Origin: JANYCG01 sp031386665
GTDB lineage: Bacteria; Pseudomonadota; Gammaproteobacteria; Burkholderiales; Burkholderiaceae_C
DNA length: 16,113 bases
Assembly (NCBI GenBank): GCA_031386665.1
Contig: JANNCN010000027.1
Span: 1 to 16,113 of the forward strand
Reading direction: 5' to 3'
How positions within the stretch are numbered: the stretch's first letter is position 1; every line of letters starts with the position of its first letter. A program made the position numbers and the translations under genes. Of this stretch, positions 6,983 to 12,559 are shown one piece after another. Below the pieces are notes generated by a model. That model searched no databases, was not told the origin of the DNA, and saw nothing but the letters and a program-made list of their open reading frames with translations.

Positions 6983-7906
6983 ATGACCGACCTCTTTGAA
7001 ATTTTGATCAACCCGTCGTTCTGGGTGGCCGTGCTGCGCATCGCCACGCCGCTGATTTTGGGCACCCTCGGGGTTTTGGTGTGCGAACGCGCGGGGGTGT
7101 TGAACTTGGGTATTGAGGGCATCATGGCGGCGGGTGCCTTCACGGGGTGGTTCGCGGTGTACAGCGGCGCACCCTTGTGGGCGGGGGTTGGCATGGCCGC
7201 CTGCGTGGGCATGGTTTTTGGGCTGCTGCACGCTTTTTTAACGGTAGGCCTGGCCTTGTCGCAGCACGTTTGCGGACTGGGCATCACGCTGCTGGCCACC
7301 GCGTTGAGTTATTTTGGCTACCGCGTGAGTTTTCCCAAAGTCACTGCGCCGCCCACCATCACGCCGTTTTCTGAAATGACATGGCTGCCAGTGCCTATTT
7401 TGCAAAACCAGACGGCGTTGACGCTTTTCGCTTTGCTTTTGGTGCCGATGATGGCCTATTTCTTAAACCGAACACCCGCTGGCTTGGCGGTGCGCATGGT
7501 GGGCGAAAATCCGCAAGCCGCTGAAGGCCAAGGCGTGTCGGTCGCCGCCACCCGGACCGCCGCCATCGTTGCGGGGTCGGCTTTGATGGGAGTGGCAGGC
7601 TCGTTTTTAACCCTGGCCGCTTTCAATGCGTTTTTCTTCAACATGGTCAACGGGCGCGGCTGGATTTGTGTCGCCCTGGTGGTATTTGCATCATGGCGGC
7701 CTGGCAAAGCGTTGGCAGGTGCCTTGCTTTTTGCATTTTTTGATGCGCTCCAATTGCGCTTGCAGCAGTCGGGTGACGCGGTTTTGCCCTATCAGCTGTA
7801 CCTTATGCTGCCCTATATTCTGTCCATCGTGGCTTTGGTGCTGGTCGCCCGCAAAGCCACCTACCCGCAAGCGCTGATGAAACCCTATCGCAAGGGTGAA
7901 CGATAA
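6983..7906 (+). CDS. Nucleoside/nucleobase ABC importer, permease 2
   Basis: 307 residues from the ATG at 6983-6985. The frame is open upstream to about 6797, but the extra stretch overlaps permease 1 and lacks family character, while MTDLFEILINPSFWVAVLRIATPLIL-type starts are normal. CERAGVLNLGIEGIMAAGAF (about residues 35-54) and RMVGENPQAAEGQGV are hallmarks of the smaller NupABC-type permease. A series of hydrophobic helices ends in a basic tail (KPYRKGER). An 88-bp gap separates it from permease 1, without a clear Shine-Dalgarno sequence, but containing a small hairpin (TTCGC..GCGAA). It forms the translocation pore with permease 1 and is followed after 15 bp by the deaminase gene. Confidence 0.92.
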   Translation: MTDLFEILINPSFWVAVLRIATPLILGTLGVLVCERAGVLNLGIEGIMAAGAFTGWFAVYSGAPLWAGVGMAACVGMVFGLLHAFLTVGLALSQHVCGLGITLLATALSYFGYRVSFPKVTAPPTITPFSEMTWLPVPILQNQTALTLFALLLVPMMAYFLNRTPAGLAVRMVGENPQAAEGQGVSVAATRTAAIVAGSALMGVAGSFLTLAAFNAFFFNMVNGRGWICVALVVFASWRPGKALAGALLFAFFDALQLRLQQSGDAVLPYQLYLMLPYILSIVALVLVARKATYPQALMKPYRKGER

Positions 7907-7921
7907 AAGGAATTTCTTCAC

Positions 7922-9193
7922 ATGCTGGATCTGCTTGTCACCAACGCCACCCTGCCCGACGGGCGAAGTCATATGTCAATTGCTGTTCAAAACGGCAAGA
8001 TTGTTGAGGTGACAAGCGACCTGACTGCGCCCGCGCACGAGCATATCGACGCGCAAGGTCTGCTGGTCAGCCCACCCTTTGTGGATGCGCACTTTCACAT
8101 GGACGCGACCTTGAGCTATGGCCTGCCGCGGGTCAACCAAAGTGGCACCTTGCTGGAAGGCATTACGTTGTGGGGAGAACTGAAGCCCCTACTCACGCAA
8201 GACGCGCTGATCGAACGCGCTTTGACCTACTGTGACTGGGCAGTGGCCAAGGGTTTGTTGGCGATTCGCTCGCATGTCGATATTTGCGACCCCCGGCTGC
8301 TGGCGGTTGAAGCGCTGCTTGAAGTCAAGCGCCGTGTAGCTCCTTACCTTGATTTGCAGCTGGTGGCCTTTCCGCAAGACGGCGTGCTGCGCGACCCTCA
8401 AGGCATGGACAAATTGGTGCGGGCGCTGGCGATGGGCGTTGACGTGGTAGGTGGCATTCCACATTTCGAACGCACCAAGGCCGAAGGGGCTTTGAGCGTC
8501 AAGCTTCTGTGCGAGCTGGCCGCCCAGCAAGGCAAGCTGGTCGACATGCATTGCGATGAGTCTGACGACCCTCTGTCGCGCCACATTGAAACCCTGACGT
8601 TTGAAACCCAGCGCCTGGGCTTGCAGGGGCGCGTCACAGGCTCGCACCTCACTTCCATGCACAGCATGGACAACTATTACGTCAGCAAGTTGCTGCCCTT
8701 GATGGCCGAGGCGCAAATCAATGTAGTGAGCAACCCGCTGATCAACATCACCCTTCAAGGCCGCCACGACACTTACCCCAAACGCCGTGGCATGACCCGG
8801 GTGCCCGAGCTGATGGCTCAGGGCATGACGGTTGCATTTGGGCAAGACTGCGTGATGGACCCCTGGTATTCATTGGGCAGCGGCGACATGCTGGAAGTCG
8901 CCAGCATGGGCCTGCACGTCGCCCAAATGACGTCGCAAGCCGCCATGCGCCAGTGTTTTGAGGCCGTAACCACCAACCCCGCCAAAATTATGCAAATTGA
9001 CGGTTACGGACTAGAGGCAGGTTGCAACGCAGATTTTGTGCTGCTGCAAGCGCGTGACCCGATTGAGGCGATTCGCTTGCGGGCAAAGCGACTTAAAGTC
9101 TTTCGGCGGGGGAAGTTGATTGCGTCTACGCCTGCTGCGACGGCTTCCTTGAATTTGCCGGGGAGGCCTGGGACGACCAGCTGGATGGCTTAG
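7922..9193 (+). CDS. codA: CodA-type cytosine deaminase (amidohydrolase superfamily)
   Basis: 423 residues. The metal and catalytic residues line up with E. coli CodA at a constant offset of -4: H57 and H59 (FVDAHFHMD), H210 and E213 (DMHCDE), H242 (GSHLTSMH), D309 (FGQDC). Q152 and W315 match the substrate-contacting Gln156 and Trp319, and the NPLINITLQGRHDTYPKRRG block is strongly CodA-like. The enzyme removes the amino group of cytosine (the family also takes isoguanine), giving uracil and ammonia in the cytoplasm. Odd: the residue matching Asp314, known to affect substrate choice in E. coli CodA, is Cys310. Substrate preference may therefore differ, and the name should be taken as family level. 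An AAGGAA ribosome binding site at 7907-7912 sits nine bases before the ATG. It follows the importer genes by 15 bp and is likely co-transcribed with them. Confidence 0.88.
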   Translation: MLDLLVTNATLPDGRSHMSIAVQNGKIVEVTSDLTAPAHEHIDAQGLLVSPPFVDAHFHMDATLSYGLPRVNQSGTLLEGITLWGELKPLLTQDALIERALTYCDWAVAKGLLAIRSHVDICDPRLLAVEALLEVKRRVAPYLDLQLVAFPQDGVLRDPQGMDKLVRALAMGVDVVGGIPHFERTKAEGALSVKLLCELAAQQGKLVDMHCDESDDPLSRHIETLTFETQRLGLQGRVTGSHLTSMHSMDNYYVSKLLPLMAEAQINVVSNPLINITLQGRHDTYPKRRGMTRVPELMAQGMTVAFGQDCVMDPWYSLGSGDMLEVASMGLHVAQMTSQAAMRQCFEAVTTNPAKIMQIDGYGLEAGCNADFVLLQARDPIEAIRLRAKRLKVFRRGKLIASTPAATASLNLPGRPGTTSWMA

Positions 9194-9194
9194 A

Positions 9195-9418
9195 CCGCCC
9201 GAACCCCCGCATCGCCCCTGACGCTCAACTGTCGCTGACCCTTCGGGCGACCATCTCCAGTACGCAACGATGGGGCCGTCGCGCAAACTCACTTCGCTAC
9301 GCTACGTTCAAACAAGCGCGACTCTGTCGGTCCGCTGCGCGGCCCCCAGACCCCAACGTTTTACGTGCTTCGAGGCAGCGACAGATGAGCGCCAGCGGCG
9401 ATGCGGGAGTTCCGGCTG
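9195..9418. repeat. ~220-bp element with long terminal inverted repeats and nested hairpins (MITE-like)
   Basis: The 37 bases at 9201-9237 and the reverse complement of 9376-9412 agree at 33 positions without gaps. Weaker matching extends outward to about 9195 and 9418. Further in, 9266-9277 pairs with 9349-9360 (10 of 12), 9278-9284 (GTCGCGC) with 9316-9322 (GCGCGAC), and 9332-9342 (CCGC TGC GCGG) forms its own small hairpin. The element begins one base after the codA stop codon and has no credible ORF. It could be a nonautonomous transposable repeat, a structured RNA, or a large terminator for the codA operon. I see no clear target-site duplication. The rest of the 305-bp gap up to the antitoxin gene holds only a candidate operator. 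Confidence 0.75.
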
Positions 9419-9466
9419 CCAACAGCCAGACAAAGACGCAAGCACTCCAGATCAAACTAAGCCATA

Positions 9467-9483
9467 ATGATCAATATGGTCAT
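9467..9483. promoter_or_regulatory. Candidate autoregulatory operator of the first toxin-antitoxin pair
   Basis: ATGATC-AATAT-GGTCAT is an inverted repeat with 6-base arms (one mismatch) and a 5-base spacer, 16 bases upstream of the antitoxin ATG. Phd/YefM antitoxins usually bind such short palindromes in their own promoters. The CATAAT at 9463-9468 could be a -10 element, but no matching -35 is clear. Confidence 0.4.
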
Positions 9484-9498
9484 AACGGTTTCGTCATC

Positions 9499-9801
9499 AT
9501 GATTACAGAAATAAGTGCGGTCAATTTCAGGCAAAACCTTGGGGAAATGCTCAACCAGGTGCAATACCGGAATGACAGTGTGGTGATCAGCAAAGATGGC
9601 AAACCCGTGGCGGCCTTGGTGGATGCGCGGCTGTTTGAGCGCATTCGCCGGATGCAGGGTCGGTTTGACACGCTATGCCAGCGTATTGAAGCGAGCTTTG
9701 CGGGCACGCCGCAGGACCAGGGCATGGCTGAAATTGACGCTGCCGTTGCGAGGGAACGCAAGAAAGCCTCGACCGGGCTCGCCAGCGCCAAAAAGAAATA
9801 A
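9499..9801 (+). CDS. Phd/YefM-family antitoxin
   Basis: 100 residues from the ATG at 9499-9501. An in-frame ATG at 9385 would add 38 residues encoded partly by the inverted-repeat element and is unlikely. The N-terminal half, MITEISAVNFRQNLGEMLNQ followed by SVVISKDGKPVAALVDARLFERI, is the typical Phd/YefM DNA-binding fold. The C-terminal half is charged and ends in a Lys-rich tail (ASAKKK), the part that would wrap around and neutralise the toxin. No good Shine-Dalgarno sequence is seen, as is common for tightly autoregulated pairs. The PIN-domain gene starts 6 bases after its stop, so the two form a type II toxin-antitoxin operon. Confidence 0.87.
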   Translation: MITEISAVNFRQNLGEMLNQVQYRNDSVVISKDGKPVAALVDARLFERIRRMQGRFDTLCQRIEASFAGTPQDQGMAEIDAAVARERKKASTGLASAKKK

Positions 9802-9807
9802 GCGTCC

Positions 9808-10239
9808 GTGCCAAATTTGCGCGTGGTGCTGGACACCAATGTGCTGCTCTCGGGCATTGCTTACCCAGCGAGTATTCCGGGCAAGATCATGGCCGCGTGG
9901 CGGAACGGGTCTATCGATGTGGTGCTGTCAGACTTCATCCTTAACGAGCTTCGCCGAGTATTGCCACACCTGCAAAAACGGCATGGCCTCACAAAAAGCG
10001 AGATCGACGACCTGGTGGACAGCCTCGCGCTGCTGGCCGAGATGGTGGAGCCTGAGACCAGCCGCGAAGCCGCTCTTCGTGACATCAACTATCAGCCTGT
10101 GCTGGGAACTCTGCTCGCAGCGCGCGCAATGTCGGGTGCTGTCCATCTGGTCACAGGCGACAAGGACTTGTTGGCCCTGGCGGATCGATATCCCGCTGTG
10201 ACACCAGCACGGTTTTGGGAAATCCACGGTAGTCCTTGA
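9808..10239 (+). CDS. PIN-domain toxin (COG1569-type putative RNase)
   Basis: 143 residues from a GTG start at 9808-9810. The N-terminal VVLDTNVLLSG carries the first PIN acid (D9), LNELRRVL the second (E47), and LVTGDKDLLAL the last (D118, D120). PIN toxins are Mg-dependent endoribonucleases that cleave RNA when the antitoxin is lost. It matches the group annotated as 'putative toxin-antitoxin system toxin component, PIN family' rather than classic VapC. Odd: where this group usually has R-D-P-D-D-x-P-V-L, the sequence reads RDINYQPVL, so D92 is kept but the following acidic pair is replaced by Asn-Tyr. Activity may be weakened (inference). It lies 6 bp behind its antitoxin gene. Confidence 0.85.
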   Translation: MPNLRVVLDTNVLLSGIAYPASIPGKIMAAWRNGSIDVVLSDFILNELRRVLPHLQKRHGLTKSEIDDLVDSLALLAEMVEPETSREAALRDINYQPVLGTLLAARAMSGAVHLVTGDKDLLALADRYPAVTPARFWEIHGSP

Positions 10240-10270
10240 AGCACTTCTATTGCACTTCAATGCAGTAAGG

Positions 10271-10302
10271 GCCGTGACAGGGATTCAGCCCCTTAACACG
10301 GC
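10271..10302. terminator. Hairpin between the two convergent toxin genes
   Basis: GCCGTG (10271-10276) pairs with CACGGC (10297-10302), and GGG at 10280-10282 can pair with CCC at about 10289-10292 inside the loop. It lies in the 71-bp gap between two toxin genes that end towards each other, where a shared terminator would be expected. Neither side has a proper T-run, so intrinsic termination is doubtful. Confidence 0.35.
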
Positions 10303-10310
10303 TAAAGTCT

Positions 10311-10733
10311 TCAAATGTCATCCCACGGGTTGATCAAAACAACGCCCATCGGGGCAAAATCAGCAACATTCCGAGTGACAACCGTCATGTTGTGCACGAG
10401 TGCCGTCGCGGCAATCAGCCCATCTCGCACTGGCCGTGGATTCGGCACATGCAACTGTGCACTGCGTTGCGCTACGGCACTGTCCACATCCAATATGCGG
10501 CCAGCGAACGCGGGCAGTGCACGCTCGACAAGCCAAGCCCGCAGCGCAGCCCCTTGCGTGGGGTCGCGCCGCTCGGCGAGCAACACACCAATCTCCAGCT
10601 CTTGGACGGTGATCACAGAGATGTAGAGCTCGCCCGCATCAACGGTTTCAGCCCACTTTGCCACCTGAGGAGCGGCCTTGCCAAGGCGGATTTTTCGCAG
10701 CTCCGAGACAACATTCGTGTCGAGCAGATACAT
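10311..10733 (-). CDS. vapC: VapC-family PIN-domain toxin
   Basis: 140 residues from the ATG at 10731-10733, which begins the textbook MYLLDTNVVSELRK. The longer open frame, upstream to 10835, only overlaps the antitoxin gene. All expected acids are present: D5, E45 (ITVQELEIG), D104 (VRDGLIAATAL), and the TRNVADF motif near 121-126. This is the FitB/VapC type of PIN RNase that cleaves RNA. Its gene starts 10 bases after the stop of the antitoxin gene, the usual antitoxin-first order. It faces the other PIN toxin gene tail to tail across 71 bp. Confidence 0.9.
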   Translation of the reverse strand: MYLLDTNVVSELRKIRLGKAAPQVAKWAETVDAGELYISVITVQELEIGVLLAERRDPTQGAALRAWLVERALPAFAGRILDVDSAVAQRSAQLHVPNPRPVRDGLIAATALVHNMTVVTRNVADFAPMGVVLINPWDDI

Positions 10734-10743
10734 CACGAAAATA

Positions 10744-10998
10744 TCAAGAGAAGTCCGCTGCCTGAGCCAGATCGCGGAACCTCGGCAGTTTGATGTCAGA
10801 GCCTGCTGCGCCAGGCATGGCCAGCAGATCAGCAATTCGGGTCGGTATCTGGGTTAGCTTTTTATAGTCATCGAACGTCAGAAGAACATGCGCGGGCTGA
10901 CCCCGATCGGTGATGAACACAGGGCCGGTTTGCGCAGCCTTCTTGGCGCGGCTGGCATCCTGATTGAACTGGCGGCTTGAAAATGTGGTGATTGTCAT
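10744..10998 (-). CDS. Phd/YefM-family antitoxin paired with VapC
   Basis: 84 residues. MTITTFSSRQFNQDASRAKK followed by GPVFITDRGQPAHVLLTFDDYKKL is the Phd/YefM DNA-binding and dimerisation domain. The C-terminal part (IADLLAMPGAAGSDIKLPRFRDLAQ) is typical of Phd-type antitoxins that bind VapC/FitB toxins. A strong ribosome binding site, GAGGTG, at 11004-11009 lies five bases before the ATG. It sits 64 bp downstream of the exonuclease I gene on the same strand, but with its own strong ribosome binding site and probable promoter. It should repress its own operon and neutralise the downstream toxin. Confidence 0.9.
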   Translation of the reverse strand: MTITTFSSRQFNQDASRAKKAAQTGPVFITDRGQPAHVLLTFDDYKKLTQIPTRIADLLAMPGAAGSDIKLPRFRDLAQAADFS

Positions 10999-11024
10999 CG
11001 CGTCACCTCAGAAATCTGATTAAA

Positions 11025-11040
11025 GTAGATATGTTACTAC
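11025..11040. promoter_or_regulatory. Possible operator upstream of the vapC antitoxin gene
   Basis: GTAG-ATATGTTA-CTAC, an inverted repeat with only 4-base arms, lies in the AT-rich 64-bp gap 27 bases upstream of the antitoxin ATG, where an autoregulatory site would be expected. The symmetry is weak, so this is tentative. Confidence 0.25.
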
Positions 11041-11062
11041 AATTCTCGATTCAAGTGGTTCT

Positions 11063-12550
11063 TTAATGTTCAGGAACAATGGCTTCCGCCCAGTCATACA
11101 GCGCCCCCAGCAACGCCTCGCCACGCTCGTCCGCGTTTTCAGACAGCGCGTCGATCTCGGCAAAGCAGACATCAATCGACTTGAATCCGCCCTCGCCCTC
11201 CACCAGGCGTGCTCGGCGATGCTCATTCCAGCGCAGTAATTCCTCGCTCGACAAACTGGCGGGAAAGCTCCTGGCGCGGTAACGGAATACCAACTCTTGC
11301 AGGCGCGGGTCATCGAATGAAAAACGGGCTTTGGCGAGGCCTGCGCCATCGAGTTTGCGGACATCGTTCAAGCGGCGACGGTCTGCGTTGCCAACGAAGC
11401 CACCGTACAGATCTTCGTCAACGTCGGATGCGGCTTCCTGGGGGCGTTTGAATACGTCGGGCCACAGGCCACTCATGTCGGGCAAATCGCGCGCTTTTGC
11501 AGCGTTGATCATCGACTGATCAATATCGATTTTCCAGCGCGATGCCATTTCTTTAGACAGAGTTTTCAAGTTGCCCATTACCATCGGAGACTTGTTCAAA
11601 TGCACGGTTTTGATTGGCAGGCGCGTCACGCCTTCAGGCAAATCGTCGCCTTTGCTGAACATGCGAAGGCGAATTTCGTCCACATTCATGCGGCGCAATT
11701 CTGACGGGTCATGACTCAAGTCCCAAGCGATCAGCTCGTTCTTGTTGGTGGGGTGGGTGGCCAGCGGCCACATGACGGCCAGGCAGCCGCGGTCGGACGG
11801 GAACATGCCTGAAATGTGCAAAAACGGCTTGGCCAACAACGCCGTGGTGGGCAAGCCCAGCTCATGAGCGACCGCGTCTTTTTTGTGCAGTTTGAAGCAA
11901 AAATCGAATAGGCGGGGCTGCTTGTCACGAATCAACCGCGCCATGGCGATGGTGGCGCGTACGTCGCTTAGGGCATCGTGTGCTGCCTCGTGAGCCAGTC
12001 CATTGGCGGCGGTCAAGTCGGTCAGCTTGAACCTGGCTTTGCCCTCGGCATTGGTCGGCCACTGAATGCCATCAGGCCGCAGCGCATAAGCCGTGCGCAC
12101 CACGTCCAAAAGGTCCCAGCGCCCACAGTTGTTTTGCCACTCGCGGGCGTAGGGGTCAATCAGGTTACGCCAAAACATGAAGCGCGTGATTTCATCGTCA
12201 AAACGGATCGTGTTGTAGCCCACGCCGATGGTGCCGTGTTGGCTCAGGGCCTGCTCAATCTGGGCGGCAAATTGGTATTCAGGGATGCCTTTTTCGAGGC
12301 AAGTTTGCGGCGTGATGCCGGTGATCAGGCAAGACACCGGGTCGGGCATGAAATCGGGTGCGGGCTGGCAATACATCATCAGCGGCTCGCCAATTTCTTT
12401 CAAATTCGCGTCGGTTCGGATGGCGGCAAACTGCGCAGGCCGATCCCGGCGCACATTGGCGCCAAAGGTTTCGTAGTCGTGCCACAAGAAGGTGTGGGAC
12501 GCGGTGTGGGGCAATGCGTGGTGTGCGGCCTGAGCAGAAGAGACAGTCAT
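11063..12550 (-). CDS. sbcB: Exodeoxyribonuclease I
   Basis: 495 residues, slightly longer than the 475 of E. coli. FLWHDYETFG at residues 21-30 gives the first DEDDh acids (D25, E27). RPAQFAAIRTD, LITGITPQ, GYNTIRFDDE, RWDLLDVVRTAYALRPDGI and the closing HDALSDVRATIAMA (catalytic His and Asp) follow in family order. The C-terminal SH3-like and helical parts are recognisable (KTVHLNKSP, LVFRYRARSFP, EHRRARLVEG). It is a processive 3'-5' exonuclease on single-stranded DNA, acting in recombination and mismatch repair. Its ATG lies only 9 bases after the relA stop, so it is almost certainly co-transcribed with relA. Confidence 0.95.
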   Translation of the reverse strand: MTVSSAQAAHHALPHTASHTFLWHDYETFGANVRRDRPAQFAAIRTDANLKEIGEPLMMYCQPAPDFMPDPVSCLITGITPQTCLEKGIPEYQFAAQIEQALSQHGTIGVGYNTIRFDDEITRFMFWRNLIDPYAREWQNNCGRWDLLDVVRTAYALRPDGIQWPTNAEGKARFKLTDLTAANGLAHEAAHDALSDVRATIAMARLIRDKQPRLFDFCFKLHKKDAVAHELGLPTTALLAKPFLHISGMFPSDRGCLAVMWPLATHPTNKNELIAWDLSHDPSELRRMNVDEIRLRMFSKGDDLPEGVTRLPIKTVHLNKSPMVMGNLKTLSKEMASRWKIDIDQSMINAAKARDLPDMSGLWPDVFKRPQEAASDVDEDLYGGFVGNADRRRLNDVRKLDGAGLAKARFSFDDPRLQELVFRYRARSFPASLSSEELLRWNEHRRARLVEGEGGFKSIDVCFAEIDALSENADERGEALLGALYDWAEAIVPEH

Positions 12551-12559
12551 GCCGGGATG

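Noticed and set aside
9216..9226. A 10-base match (CTGACGCTCA) between the inverted-repeat element and the Tn3 terminal repeat as I remember it.
   Set aside because: It is too short and misplaced relative to the element's end, with no 5-bp target duplication; not enough to call a Tn3-family derivative.
9385..9498. Extension of the first antitoxin to an upstream ATG at 9385.
   Set aside because: The added 38 residues are encoded by the right arm of the inverted-repeat element and lack Phd/YefM character; the family start motif begins at 9499.
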